NCBI GenBank assembly: GCA_964036295.1
Contig: OZ038471.1
Coordinates: forward strand, 9,690,184 to 9,754,183
Length of the DNA stretch: 64,000 nucleotides
Source of the DNA: Plumapathes pennacea
Lineage: Eukaryota; Cnidaria; Anthozoa; Antipatharia; Myriopathidae
Direction of reading: 5' to 3'
This document shows, one piece after another, positions 1 through 11,984 of this stretch (within the stretch, counting starts at the first letter, position 1; every line of letters starts with the position of its first letter). The notes under the pieces were generated by a model. The model was not told where the DNA came from and ran no database searches. It saw nothing but the letters and a program-made list of their open reading frames with translations. The translations under genes were made by a program, and so were the position numbers.

Positions 1-22
1 TCAATCATTCTTTCTGCCACAA

Positions 23-103
23 GAGTGCAATGTGAGAAGAGTTCAGTTGGAAAATTTTCTTCCCCAGCCGAATAACGTGGAGGAACACGCAGTAATCATT
101 GTA
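23..103 (+). repeat. Dispersed repeat, inverted partner at 6373-6452
   Basis: The stretch from GAGTGCAATGTG to GTAATCATTGT recurs in reverse complement at 6373-6452 with scattered mismatches. A second nearby piece, the ACAACTCCCTTAG motif around 222-234, recurs inverted at about 4044-4062. These shared blocks suggest that the first 6.5 kb is built from one fold-back family and its fragments. No coding potential is visible. Confidence 0.55.
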
Positions 104-311
104 TTTTGAACTTAGATATTTTTCTGGTAATATAATTTTCTGATTTGTGCTGTTTGTGTGCTTTTATAATCAATACCTTTCCACGATGCACTTGATATTT
201 GCATATAATGATATATATATTTATTATACAACTCCCTTAGTAACGTGAAAATACCGCATATTATAACATAGTCACGATACAAGCCGCGCGCTGATTGGTC
301 GAAAACCGTGG

Positions 312-384
312 TTTGCCAGAGTATAAACCACACTTACCCGTGGTTTATAAGTTATAAACCACGCTTACGTCATCCTCTGGCAAA
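312..384. repeat. 73-bp miniature inverted-repeat hairpin
   Basis: TTTGCCAGAG opens the segment and CTCTGGCAAA closes it. Between them GTGGTTTAT and ATAAACCAC form a second nested inverted pair. The whole segment would fold into a compact hairpin and looks like a tiny non-autonomous element. Confidence 0.5.
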
Positions 385-385
385 A

Positions 386-1208
386 AAGAGAAAATAATGC
401 GAGAATGCAGTAGTCACCAATGCCCAACTTCGAGATAAAATTTGGCTTTAAGTGAAGGCACCGGCTAGTACGGTTCACCGTGAATCGGTAAAGAACGTGA
501 CCTCATCAAAAAGCACTTCAACAGTTTGGAGAGGGAAAATCTATGTCGAAGAACGGCAAGTTTCTTGTCAGCGTCGTGGAAAGCGACTCGGTTTAAGCAC
601 TGTCCCTAAGTACAGCATATTTAGGAGTCACAATTACATCAGTGGGTTGTTTGAATGAAGTTGAATGCTTCAGCAAGGAAGGAGAGAGCAAATCATTCAT
701 TTGAAGAAGATCAGCCGTGAGCAATCACTGAACATGAACAGCGAAGACAGATGAACAGACGTGTTTGTAGTGATGCAAGAGAAAGAATTTCCGACGATGT
801 GGCTGAAAAAAATGATTGAAGAATTTTCGGACGGACTTCAAATGATTGTACTACGAGGTAGAGTCAAGAAATCGGTAAGTTTTCATTCACACAATTTTCG
901 AGTCGGCCGTTGGAGCATTTGTTGATTCCCTTCAAATTTGCATTTTATGCACTAGCCGCCTGTATGATTTCATGTACTTGTAGTCCAAAGTTCTACAGGA
1001 AATATAGTTCTTTACTGTGAGATGTTGTCTAATTTTATAGAACAGACGGCCTGGTTGAAAAATTGAAGCGAAACTGTACTGACTTGGCAATTCGGACCGC
1101 CGAGCCGTTTAGGAGAATCTATTTTTTCATCGCTGTTAGCATTCCAACATTTTTGATGAATGAAGACAGTTTTATTGTGAAAGTTTTGAAGTTCTATGTT
1201 ATAAAACA
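386..1208. other. Unassigned region
   Basis: No conserved domain or clear splice pattern is visible. The short frames present start and end at random and show no family resemblance. Confidence 0.4.
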
Positions 1209-1392
1209 AATAAACCAGCTTCAAGCGTGCTCCGTTCAGAACTAAGGCACTTATAGCAAGTGCCGAGAGCACTCAAGAAGTGGGGAAAAACGCTCGCCTT
1301 CGGCTCGCGTTTCTCCCTACACTTCTTTAGTGCTCTCGTCACTTGCTGCGTGCTTTATTTCTGAACGGAGCACGCTTGAAGCTGGTTTATTT
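1209..1392. repeat. Fold-back hairpin 1 with GC-rich tip
   Basis: AATAAACCAGCTTCAAGCG at the left pairs with CGCTTGAAGCTGGTTTATT at the right. The complementarity continues inward through CACTT/AAGTG blocks to the tip CGCCTTCGGCTCGCG. The total length is about 184 bp. Many stem mismatches suggest an old copy. Confidence 0.7.
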
Positions 1393-1489
1393 GATAAGTA
1401 ACGTGCGAATAACTCCATAGACACGTAAAAAAGATACAGCCGTATTCAACGTTGCTAAGGAAAAAAAAACTTTTTCTTCATTCGCTGCC

Positions 1490-1490
<1 letters not shown>

Positions 1491-1548
<58 letters not shown>

Positions 1549-1549
1549 G
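1491..1549. repeat. (TAA)n microsatellite
   Basis: About 59 bp of uninterrupted TAA units. The opposite strand reads as a run of leucines, which is an artefact of the repeat and not a gene. Confidence 0.95.
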
Positions 1550-1555
1550 TAGTGG

Positions 1556-1714
1556 TAATCATTGGTGTGCGAGTTCAATTAACGATTAATAGCGTGAGTA
1601 ATGTTTGAAAATTCTAACAAAATAACACGAGTCCGCAGGACGAGTGTTATTTGTGGAATTTTCAAACATTACGAGCACTATTAATCGTTAATTGAATGAG
1701 CACACCAATGATTA
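1556..1714. repeat. Fold-back hairpin 2 with GC-rich tip
   Basis: TAATCATTGGTGTG at the left pairs with CACACCAATGATTA at the right. The stem continues through AATTAACGATTAATAG and ATGTTTGAAAATTC. The tip contains ACGAGTCCGCAGGACGAGTG. The design matches the hairpins at 1209, 4069 and 6113, although the stem sequence differs. Confidence 0.7.
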
Positions 1715-1720
1715 CTAGTT

Positions 1721-2716
1721 AATAATATAGATGCAAAAATAAACAAGGTGAAGGAAGCCATTCCAAGGCAAAACCAACAGTCAATCAATGTCAAACGCGC
1801 GACTTTTTATTGGACGCTGAAAATTCACGCTGTGAAAATTTGCGTAACGCAAAACTCAAGTCAACGAGGATCACTGTCTTGAATAGCCTTGAATGAAAGA
1901 CTGAGTTTACCCTGAGTTTTGCTATGGAACTCGTTATGGATGAAAGTCACCGAACAACAGAACCGCTGAAACGGCATAACTGGCTGCCGAAAATCTCAGA
2001 AAGGAAGAGAAACCTGAGTTTACGGCAAGTCTATATAGTTATATTTACTTAGCGAAGATTAAGAAACCGTTGAAGCTGCTGTTCAGTGAAAAAAATTGCT
2101 ATCGTATCGTGAAGGCTTCAAGCTTCAATCATAAAGTTCTGCAGAAAAGCCGATCGACATACTCGCGAACATTGAGCGGCTAAACTTTCACAAACAAGCT
2201 TTTCAGCAGAAGAAACTGGCCGATCGAAACTAGAGAAATCAACTTACGAAATTTACTGATCACGACCTGTCGATGATCTCTGAAGTTTCAGACTATTCCC
2301 GCTGCGGATGGCTTGACACTTTGCTGATCTCCGAACATAACTTGACTTCGGGCTCGTAGATTTCCACTTTCATTTGACGATAATTCTGCCAGCTCCTCCC
2401 CGAATTTCTTTCAGGCATTTTCATCCATATTTTAGAGTCGATTTCGTGCGTTTGAATTTCCCAGTTTAAACTTTTATGGCTGCTTTGTTTATGTTTTGGG
2501 AATCTCTCGCTCTTGGCCACCATTTTTTCGCAAAAGTTGAGCTCGCGTGATTGTCATGGCAACGAAGTGTGCAAAATCAATTAATCTGTGCAATTAACTC
2601 TGATTAACTACTTTTGCACATCTGATTAACCTTTTTTGCACACTTGCACACTAATTTAAATATAACAGCCCTGTTCTCAGCCAATCAGAATCGAGTATTT
2701 TTGCATCTATATTATT
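1721..2716. mobile_element. Non-autonomous element with TIRs, about 1 kb
   Basis: TAATATAGATGCAAAAATA at 1723-1741 is repeated in reverse complement at 2696-2714 (TATTTTTGCATCTATATTA). The interior has no transposase-like reading frame. Near the right end it contains several TTTGCAC and GATTAA short repeats. A short ATT run follows directly at 2711-2731. Confidence 0.55.
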
Positions 2717-4068
2717 ATAATAATAATAATGTCATTTATTTATACACAGTGTTAGGCAACTGCAGCAATAAAGCTGATGTGGCCGTGTTGATAAAATCTA
2801 TAAAAGTTAAAAACTGGACTTAAGCTAACTAGTTACATTGCCAGTTGGATATCTAACTAACTACCAATGTTTATATACTGACAGTAGTATTTTAAAATTA
2901 ACTTAATACTTGAAAGTCTATCTAAGATGGTTAAGTTGCATAGGTGCGTGTTTGAGTTAGATGTATGTGTGTGTGAGTGGGTAACGTAGGTTTGGAAATT
3001 ATGAAAGTAATATAAATTATAATATTGCCTAAAGGTAGCTGAGTGGATAGGTTGAATGAGCGCTCTTTGCTTCAATTGTACACAAACTCTTCGCTAAGCC
3101 TTGTGTTTGGCTTTAGGGGTATGCTGCTTATGTGTTTTTTTACTAACTTCTTGAAACAGGAGTGTGGTTTTTCTTGAAGGGGCTCTTCTAAGTGATTCCA
3201 CAAAACTGATGACCTATATGTGATTGACTTGTGAATTGTTAATTCTTTTCTTTCGTTTTTTTCGTATAAAAGTCACCCTGTGCACAGCTGGTATTTACAT
3301 TACTTCTAGAGATTATTAAGCAAAGAAAGAAGCACAGAATTTAAACTGACCTGGCTTATTATCCGATACGCAAAACTGAGCACGGAGACCAGCTTCTTCG
3401 TCAGAAAATCAACTGAATTTGCCGTAACATAACTAATCTTCCATTCCACAAAATGTCAGACCACACACCACAGTTCAGTTATCAGGCCATAGTGTTTCCA
3501 GCAGATCAATATTTCTGAGAGCAGTTTAAGAATCCCTGTCAATCTCGAAACGAGATCTTGTCGGCATTCAACACGGCGGCCGTTGGATTTGCCTCGGCGT
3601 GTAATTCCAGTCCAAGATCTATGGCATCGACTTGCAACAACAGGCAATGATTACCTCTATCGAGAAACGGCAATTTGTATGCGAACTGTACCAACACTGG
3701 TCAAAAGATAAAGTCCTTTTCATACTTCATAAGCGAGGAGAAGGCGAGAACTGGCTGTTTGTTGAAAATGAAAATGTTGACACATCTCGTTCGTCCAATT
3801 TGTTCTGTTTACGACCACATTATGTGATGTAGTATCTCAGATCTCCCCGCAAACTTTGTTTAAAGTACCTCTTTCAGCTTCATTGTTAGTCGGCTCAGAA
3901 AACAACGACTAGAAGTACTGCAAGTACAAAATCCGCGCTTGCTTTGTGCACACGGCACTAAACTTGATTGACATATCGCGCGCGGAAAACATGTCACTTT
4001 GGTCACACAACATACCGCGATTTAAAAATAATTTACATCTTTTACTAAGGGAGTTGTATAATAAATAA
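2717..4068. other. Unassigned AT-rich region
   Basis: I see no gene, domain or long repeat here. The short frames on both strands are not supported by any recognisable motif. A short TG-rich stretch lies near 2960. Confidence 0.4.
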
Positions 4069-4209
4069 CTTATTAGACACTTAGGCGTGTAGTACGGCTG
4101 TATATTTTTACTCGTCGTTTGTATTTTGGCTCGCCGAAGCGGCTCGCCAAAATACTGCACGACTCGTAAAAATATACAGCCGTACTACACGCCTAAGTGT
4201 CTAATAAGA
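4069..4209. repeat. Fold-back hairpin 3 with GC-rich tip
   Basis: CTTATTAGACACTTAGGCG at the left pairs almost perfectly with CGCCTAAGTGTCTAATAAG at the right, and the stem extends through the GTAGTACGGCTGTATATTT block. The tip contains GGCTCGCCGAAGCGGCTCGCC-like sequence. This is the best preserved of the four hairpins. Confidence 0.8.
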
Positions 4210-4499
4210 TATATATATTGAGGGCTCACAATTCTTGTAAAATATACAACGTCCGAAGGATCGACTTTTTCTTTCCACAGCAAAGGTCCTTGTTTTTACT
4301 TCAATCATGTGTATTCTTATCCAGGTATTGGCTTTATGGCGGAAAGACCAGCCAGGAAGTCGACTGTACGTAAATGCTGTGTCACAAACGTACAGACAGA
4401 CATTCACACTTACTCACTCACCTTTAATCTTTCTCAATCTTGTATTTACATATCGCGCACTCATACTTCCATCATCCACAAGCACCATTTTCCACACGA

Positions 4500-4870
4500 A
4501 TATTCGAACTTATGGTTTGTGCGTGACGTCACCAAAAATTGTAATTAATGTCTTCATTGAATTTTAAAAACTGTTATTTTTTGTTGTTGTTTAAATAAGC
4601 CTTCAGACGAGATTACGGGTGGGTACAAAGCTTCTACCAGGAGCTACGGACGTGAATTTCGTGTTTTGGCTGACTAGAATCAGTCGTTGTAAAAAAATTG
4701 TTTCTTTTAGAAACCTAAAACGTGTCACACAAACAAAACTTTAGAGTAATTAAACTGAGGCAAAGACCAGCTTGAGTTATTTCTGCAAGCTAAGTTGGGA
4801 CACCAACATGGCGGATGGCTGTCAAATTTCCTCAGAAGCATTTTTGGATATACCATCTGTCTAAAACTTG
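4500..4870 (+). repeat. Diverged dispersed repeat, second copy near 11410-11790
   Basis: Blocks such as GAGCTACGGACGT, CGTGTCACAC, GGCTGACTAGAATCAGT and AACATGGCGG occur here and, in the same order with changes, in 11410-11790 (for example GAGCTATGGACGT and AACATGGCGG). Both copies sit close to fold-back repeats. No coding function is evident. Confidence 0.4.
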
Positions 4871-5320
4871 GCCCAGTCATGCATTTTTTAGATTTAGCAA
4901 CTCGAAAAATATTAATAGTGTTGATATTGTTCTAGCGATACCCGTGCAACCGCAAGTGCAACAAACAGGATAAATTTTAGACATACAATGGACTACTGAA
5001 GATGTCCCAACTTCGTAAACTGAATAAATACCATTTTACGATCCGTGTATAGGCCCTATAAACAACTGAATTGCTTTTTTTTTTGTATACAAACAAACTA
5101 AAAATCACGAATGTTAAGCTAATGCCTCAGCCATCTGTTATTATTTACGCACTTTTCTTTTGCAGTCGCTCGGATTCCTGTGCATTATCAGAAGAAAGGC
5201 TGGTTCCCTTGTCAGTGTGCCGAGAGAATTGGGGAAAGTGATCTGTTAAAGAAGGAACTCTGACAACATACATATCTTTACAAAGTATATAACTCTGAAA
5301 TCTCCGAATATGTATATATA

Positions 5321-6113
5321 TTTATTAAAAACTGGACCACGGATATTGGATTTCTAGGCTTTTGATTGGTTCCTTGGACATGGGATATCAGCTCATATCC
5401 AATGGGTGGACAAATATGGTCAATGAGCGCGTGAGCGGCGAAGTAATGTTGAGAAAGTTTTTTTCAGATTTCACAACCTTTTCAGAGTGGCTTGCAAGTC
5501 CTGGGTGAGACAAATTTACAACACTAATTAAAGAATGGGCAAAGAGGAAAAAAATGCATGCCTCAAGTGTTTTTACACAACAGCAAAGGGAACAAGACGG
5601 CACCTTCGCTCAAGTCGATACGAGCAGCCATTGATCGATCGCTTACTTCGGTTTGCCTCCGCGATGTAAACAGTTTTCCATCACCACCGACTCTGCCCTC
5701 ACAGAAGCAAATATAGTTTTCTTCAATATTCCTTGCTGATGTTCAAGCATCTCCAGCTTCAGTTCTCGTTCAGCACAGCCAGTTGTCAGTTTCAAGCAGC
5801 ATCACAAACGTCGCACATGGCGAGCAAAGAAAGCGATTCCCTCCGTAATGCGATGTTTACAACTGTACCGTTTTCAATAATTTTGGTACATCAACTCCTT
5901 CTGAGAGTGTTTGTGCGGTGTAATTCCATGATAATGTGTTCTTTACTCGATTTTCATTGATTCAGCTATCAGCCCGTTCGCAAAGACGTTGCCATAGTTG
6001 CGGTAATCATGTGATCATTGTATTTTTGGAGCGGAAGTTGAGTCGTCTTCCGGTCTTTTTTGCGTCAAATAAAATCATTTTGAAGAGTATTTTGTGGTCC
6101 AGTTTTTAATAAA
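5321..6113. mobile_element. Non-autonomous DNA element with TIRs, 0.79 kb
   Basis: TTTATTAAAAACTGGACCAC at 5321-5340 is mirrored by GTGGTCCAGTTTTTAATAAA at 6094-6113. That is a 20-bp perfect terminal inverted repeat. There is no transposase frame inside. The right end abuts hairpin 4, so the two insertions are adjacent or nested. Confidence 0.7.
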
Positions 6114-6226
6114 ACAATTATCCTACTCGGGCTTGCCGAATATGGATTGATAATTACCAACTCGGCGCGGCGCCTCGTTGGTTATTTATCAATCCATATT
6201 CGGCGCGCCCTCGTAGGATAATTGTT
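6113..6226. repeat. Fold-back hairpin 4 with GC-rich tip
   Basis: AACAATTATCCTAC pairs with GTAGGATAATTGTT, and AATATGGATTGATAA pairs with TTATCAATCCATATT further in. The tip reads TCGGCGCGGCGCCTCG. The AT-rich stem and CG-rich tip match the other three hairpins in this region. Confidence 0.75.
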
Positions 6227-6372
6227 AAATAGCTGTTTGCAGAAATGTTGAACCCTCAATACATATAACTATATAGAAAACATTAAGTGCATCCATTGTG
6301 GCATTCTGGGAAGGTACTTGTTCTAAAGTGCACACCACCCGCACAAATCAGAAAATATATCACCATAAAGTT

Positions 6373-6452
6373 ACGATAATTACTGCATGTTCCTCCACGT
6401 TATACGGCTGGAGAAAAAACTTTTCCAGTTGAACTCTTCCCACAATGCACTC
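6373..6452 (-). repeat. Dispersed repeat, inverted partner of 23-103
   Basis: On the minus strand this stretch reproduces the GAGTGCA..GGAAGAGTTCA..TAACGTGGAGGAACA order found at 23-103. It is followed by a motif, CGAGGGCTCA, that also follows hairpin 3 at about 4219. Confidence 0.55.
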
Positions 6453-6941
6453 GATATTTGTATATAGTGACATATATCGAGGGCTCAAAGTTTTGCAAAG
6501 GGATGTATATATAATATGGAGGGCGAAGCCAGAATCAACTATCACCTCATAGAAATTGAGAGCGAATAGTCTAATTGTTAATTAGTAAAAATCAACTAGT
6601 GGTCTAATGCTAAACCTGCAATCTGATTGGCTACGCTACGTAATGTTTATCAGCCGATTGTCGAGTAGCGAAAAGCCGGTTTTCGGCCCCGCCCCGTAAT
6701 TTTGTTACTCGCCCTCAGTCCCCCATCTGCTACCAGTACAAAATGGTGCTCGTGAAAACTGTTCAACCGCATCGAATGGGACCGCCAGCTACGCAGGCTA
6801 TATAATTACATACAGTATGTATTGATTGAATCCATGTCCCAGCCAAAACGGATTCATGCTAATACCGTGTGATTAAAAAAATACTTTCCTATTTTAAAAT
6901 TATACTAGTTATTAAGAGGTCTTTGTGAAATTCAAATAGTA

Positions 6942-8095
6942 GTAAAAATCAAAGAAGCAAGGCAGCTGTAAGCTCGCGAATTTGTAAAAAGTACTTTTGC
7001 GGGAGTGGGTATTTAATAGAACTGGCTCAAGGCCATATCGTAAGAATTGCTCAATTTTAGGTATGTGGAACTGTTCGCATCGGTTTCCGCGGGCCTCCAC
7101 TTTTGCTGAACCGCGTATTCGATTTAGTCTCAGTTTTGAAAACCCTCATTTACAAGGCGGCAGAGGGTGAAAATTATAAACTTAGACGCTCGAATTGGGA
7201 GAATTTAAAATCCTTCACCGAGTGCCAAATCTTTGAACCGGAAGGAGTCCTTCCGGAGTCGCACTGAAAAAGTCTATCCGTGACTTCATTACTCATGTCA
7301 TGCACAGCTTATGTTCAACATCTACATATTTATCAGAGGCCATGATACTCCAGCCTGGGCTGCATTCAAACTAAATACGTGCTTAAAGAAAACATGCCTT
7401 TCTTCTTTTGGCTGAGTTTCAAGTCAAATAAGTTTAAGTGAAATCTGATAACTTGTTGACATTACTTGCGGTTTTGGTCAAATTCATTTTCGAATTCTTC
7501 TTTTTCCAGTTCTCTACAGCATTTTTCATTGCTGGCGAAAACTATGGGAAGCAAAGCAACTATAATCAAGCGATAGAAATATTCCGACAAGCTGAAGTTG
7601 CTCAGGGCTGTCAGTGGTCACGGATATTTCAACTTTGACTTACGCTTGTCAAACAACCGATAATTTACCAAAACCTGTGTGATAATGGTTCTGAAGTGCA
7701 ACAGATCTACTGGCAATTAAGAAATACAATGATAACAATCAAAATAACTCCAGAAAACGTCTTCCCATCTCTTCGTTTCTTCACGCGTATTCGCTGATGC
7801 TCAAATTTCAAAGGCAATTGTTGACACGGCATGACGGACTGACTGACTGACACAGTCTTAACTCCAATAAGGTGGGACGCTTAAAAATGCCACCACAAAA
7901 ACTACTTCGACGATCGCGTTCTCAATTTTGTTGCGTTGTCGGTAATATCGATACTGCCCAAATTGGGAACAGAACGACTTCCATATTTGGAATCCATTGT
8001 TGACGGCACCGGGACACGGGACACATTCCAGTTGGACTAATTGCATGAAGCTTCGCTTTTCAGCACTTCGTGCTGAACGCGAGCTTAAAAATCAG
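6942..8095. repeat. Left arm of 6.3-kb fold-back element (family A)
   Basis: About 1.15 kb is repeated in reverse complement at 12104-13259. Matching landmarks in order are CAGCTGCCTTGC at the outer end, GTGGGTATTTAATAGAACTG, the GGCGGCAGAGGGTGAAAATT block, the GACTGACTGACTG run and, at the inner end, the palindrome GCACTTCGTGC followed by TTAAAAA. Long arms around a unique centre are typical of Foldback-type or long-TIR DNA elements. No transposase is visible, so the copy is non-autonomous or has lost its core. Confidence 0.75.
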
Positions 8096-8754
8096 AAAAC
8101 GGTGAAATTCAGTATTTAATATTCATGTAAATCTTCCGTCACAGGTCAGTCTGATTGATCATATCCTTAACCAAGTTTTCTTTTTAGGCCTAGCATATAA
8201 ATTGTTTTTACCCGAGAGCCAAAAGCGTAGGTATCATGGTAATTGGTAAAATACATCCCCCTCTAGGGTTTTGAAGTTTGATTGATGTGCAAGCAAAAAT
8301 ACTATAATTTCATTGGGTCATGTTCACCGCAAGCGATGTTAAAGGCTTCATTTTCTTGGCTGAGTTTCAAGTATGTAACGTGAGATTTTTGTTGACATCT
8401 ACTTGCGCTCTTGCAGTTGTTATCTCGCGAATCCCACAAGGTGGGATTGCGAGGTATTAAAATCACTTTCCTTCCCTACTTCCATGTTCCCTCTGTTGTC
8501 AACAATGGATTTTCAAATAAAGCAGTTGCGGTTTTCCAAATTTGGGCATGATGAAGGTCGCGTTACAGGTTGTGTCGAACAACGCAGTTTTAAAAGGAAG
8601 ATGTTGTAGTTGTTGCGACCATATTTTTGTTCGGAACGTGTTCTCATTTTGAAGTTTGTCATGCGTTCCGAAGTTTGTTTGGCCATCGATTCTGATATCG
8701 GTTGTGTTACATTATTGCGACATTTTGGTGGGACTCAATCGCACTCAATCGGTG

Positions 8755-10971
8755 TTTCAACATAGGCGGAAAGTCATATCGTTCAGGAGTTTGAAGAATG
8801 TGGACATAGACCTACTGAACAAAGACCTGATGACTGCCCCGTGGGGAGTTGGAGAAATATTCGACACATCTGATGATCAATATGACTTCTGGTCAGCTCT
8901 CTTCGAAAGTGTCCTGGACGAACATGCCCCGAAGAAGAAAATGAGAGTGCGAGACAAGGACGTGCCATATATGACTTTCGAGTGGAAAAAGGCCATTCGG
9001 CAGAAACGGAAATACGCTCAAATCTATGCGCGAGACCGCTCTCTTGAAAATTGGGAGCTCAAGAGAAAATGGAGAAATATTGCCACCAGCGAGAGAAGAA
9101 AAGCCATTAAAAACTACTGGGCCCAGAAGTCAGACGAGTTACGATCGAGACCTGGAAACTTCTACAAGACCTTCAACCCCTTCTTTAGCTCAAAGAGCAA
9201 AGACACTACTAACATTGCAATCAAAGTTAAGGAGCGCATTGAGAAAGATCAACACATTGTAGCGGAGGTTATGGGTGACTTCTTTACAACAATGGCAAAC
9301 GATATTGGAGGGCAAAATGTTATGCAGTTACACGAACAGGACTTTCACGGTCATCAGAGCGTCGAGGCCATTCGTCAGTTTTATGACGGCTTCCACTTCG
9401 AATTCAAAGATGTGACACCCGAGTTGGTCGAAAAGGAATTAAGGAACTTGAACACCAACAAGGCACCAGGATGGGATGCAATCTCACCAAGAATACTGAA
9501 ATTATCTGCTGAGGCACTTACACCCTCATTGACCCAAATTTTCAACACATGTATTCGCAGTGGACAGTGGCCAGCCAATTGGAAAATGGGACAGTGGACA
9601 CCAGTCTTCAAAAGGGAAGATAGAACTGTTTGCTCTAATTATCGACCTATTACTGTTTTAAATTCAGTTGCGAAAGTCTTTGAATCACTACTTTGCAAAC
9701 AGATCACCGAAATAATCGACTCGCACCTTTACGATAAGATGTCAGCCTACAGGAAGAAACACAGCTGCGAGACTAATCTAATTCGAGTGACAGAGGACTG
9801 GAGAAAGGCGGCTGATAGTAAAGAATGTGTGGCAGTCTTATCGACAGACATGTCCAAAGCATTCGACTGTCTGCATCACGCTCTCATGATAAAGAAACTT
9901 GAAGCTTACGGGTTCAACCATGTATCCTTGGAACTTATGCGTTCTTACTTTGAGGACAGGAAGAATCGCGTCAAAGTCAATGGAGCTGTTGGCTCGTGGA
10001 AAGAGCAGTTGAGGGGCTGCCCTCAGGGCTCATCGTTTGGGCCGCTGCTCTGGAATTTGTTCCAGAATGATCTATGCCATCATGTTGAAACAGACAACCT
10101 ATTTATGTATGCAGACGATCACCAGATGTACTTCAATGGGAAAAACATCGAGCCCGTAGCTTCTGCCCTCAAGAAAGAGGCAGAAAATGTGTCGCAGTGG
10201 TACAAGGCAAACCTTCTACAGGCCAACCCCAAGAAATACCAGATCCTAGTCATAGCCCCCCGATTGGATAAGGAGGATGTGAATTAAAGATGCACCTTGT
10301 CAATTGGAAGTCAAGAAATTAGGCCTAAAAGAACACTGAAGATCCTTGGAGTCAACATGGACGATCAGCTCTCATTCTCTGATCATATAAGCGACGTATG
10401 TAAAAAGGCGAGCCGGATGGTGGGGGTCCTGAGAAGACTTCGAAAAATGATTGGATGTGAAGCAAAATTACAACTGTACAGGACTGCAATACTCCCGCAT
10501 CTGACCTACTGCCACATAGTGTGGCATTTCTGCAAACAATCAGATAGACGTAAGCTTGAAAGGGTACAGGAACGTGCGCTCAGAGTGGTTTTTAATTCTA
10601 AAACTGAATCTTACGAAGAGCTTTTAAACCGGGCACATCTGCCAAGTCTATATAATAGACGGCTTCAAGACATTGCAACTGTAATGTTTAAAGTTAAAAA
10701 CGGTATTGCACCGAACTATATTTCTGATCTTTTCAATAGTTCGAGCAAAAGGTATTCCCTTAGGAACGCGGATTTTAATTTGCCCCGATTCTCCACAGTA
10801 CGATATGGTAAGCACTCGCTTAGATATTTTGGTCCCTGGCTTTGGTCCAGGCTGAGTGCAACAGATAGAAATAGAAAGACGCTAGACAACTTTAAAAGTA
10901 ACATAAGAAAAAAAGATCTTGCTGCTCTTGTGGAGGATGTATGTATTAATTGTAATTTATGCTGTTCGTGA
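8755..10971 (+). pseudogene. LINE ORF2 remnant: reverse transcriptase and C-terminal region
   Basis: This is the reverse transcriptase of a non-LTR retrotransposon, which copies element RNA at the target site. Visible motifs include NTNKAPGWD (palm entry), NYRPITVL, AYRKKHSCET, TDMSKAFDCL (catalytic D), GCPQGSSFGPLLW, and the YADD catalytic box in MYADDHQMYF. After the RT, ILGVNMDDQLSF and HLTYCHIVW are typical of the L2/CR1 C-terminal portion. The frame is open from before 8755 to a TAA at 10285-10287. It then resumes in the same frame to 10971, so a single in-frame stop separates RT from the tail. The endonuclease domain is missing apart from its last residues. Without it the copy cannot be autonomous. 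Confidence 0.85.
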
Positions 10972-11182
10972 TGTTTATAGTATGCTTTTAACTCTTAAAG
11001 TTTTAGAAAATGGACCTTATTACTATTTAGAATTTTAATATAGTACTAAGCTATTGATTAGTTTAGTTAGTTAGTTTAGTCCAGTTTAGTCAATTATTAT
11101 TCTAAGTAGTGTCCACAATTAGCTGGGAAGCTAAACACTCTGACACTTTTAATAAAGTTATTATTATTATTATTATTATTAT
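8755..11182 (+). mobile_element. 5'-truncated LINE inside the family A fold-back
   Basis: The element begins abruptly within the last part of the endonuclease region and ends after the reverse transcriptase C-terminal region with AATAAAG and an (ATT)n tail at about 11155-11182. A microsatellite tail and 5' truncation are usual for L2/CR1-like non-LTR retrotransposons. It sits between the two family A arms and therefore probably inserted into that element. Confidence 0.8.
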
Positions 11183-11984
11183 TTTGGCGCGGTGCCATGA
11201 CGGTCAAACAATCAGTGGCATCGATGGCGTTATTAATATATCGCAAACAAATCTGAAGCCGTTGGTGTAGTATCAGCCAAAATTTCTGTAGTGACAGTAA
11301 ATACGGCTTGGAAGATACTAGGCCGAAAAGGTACTGAATCTCTCTTATAAAAAGCCAAATATATCCATTTCCGGTGAATGTTTACAAGTTCATACAGTAT
11401 GCAAATTCGTCGGGGTTTGCATGTGACGTCATAAAAAGCCATCTCAAAAGTAACGTGTCCTATAAGTCCAATACACTGATATGTTCAAGACTATTATGCC
11501 TTAAGACTTAAGCAAAATTCTCGGTCGATAAAAAATATCTATCGGGAGCTATGGACGTTTGAATACCGTGACAACAAAGCCGTGTGACACCCGTGTGGCC
11601 GACTAAAATCGGTGCTTGTGTCTGAATTATAAAGTTTTCCTTCACGAAACATTTTAAAATTGGCACTGCGAAAGATATGAAGTAACTAAACATCACAGCT
11701 GAGTCACAGATCAGCTTCATTGTGTGTTCCGAGTTCGACTAACATGGCGGCTGCATAAAAACTCTTATGAAATCTCAAAAAATAAATAGAAATTGCCGCT
11801 GCTTCGCCAAAATGCAGCCTAGACAATCCAAAATTGGCATCTGGACTAATTCAGGCATGTTCATTTTAGTTCTGGAGTCAAAAAGGTACAATCTGTTATT
11901 TTGGAGGCTGCTGCGGTCGCGTGACCTGTGAAAACCGCGTCGATAATTTTTTTTTCTCAATTATTACGATGATTTGAGCCAGTT
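11183..11984. other. Between LINE tail and right fold-back arm
   Basis: No gene is seen. Part of it (about 11410-11790) is a diverged copy of the repeat at 4500-4870. This should be part of the original centre of the family A element. Confidence 0.4.

Noticed and set aside
1387..1578. Leucine-run protein on the minus strand
   Set aside because: It is only the TAA microsatellite read in one frame.
8656..8754. N-terminal extension of the LINE frame
   Set aside because: Residues before about 8755 do not resemble the endonuclease; they are flanking DNA read in frame.
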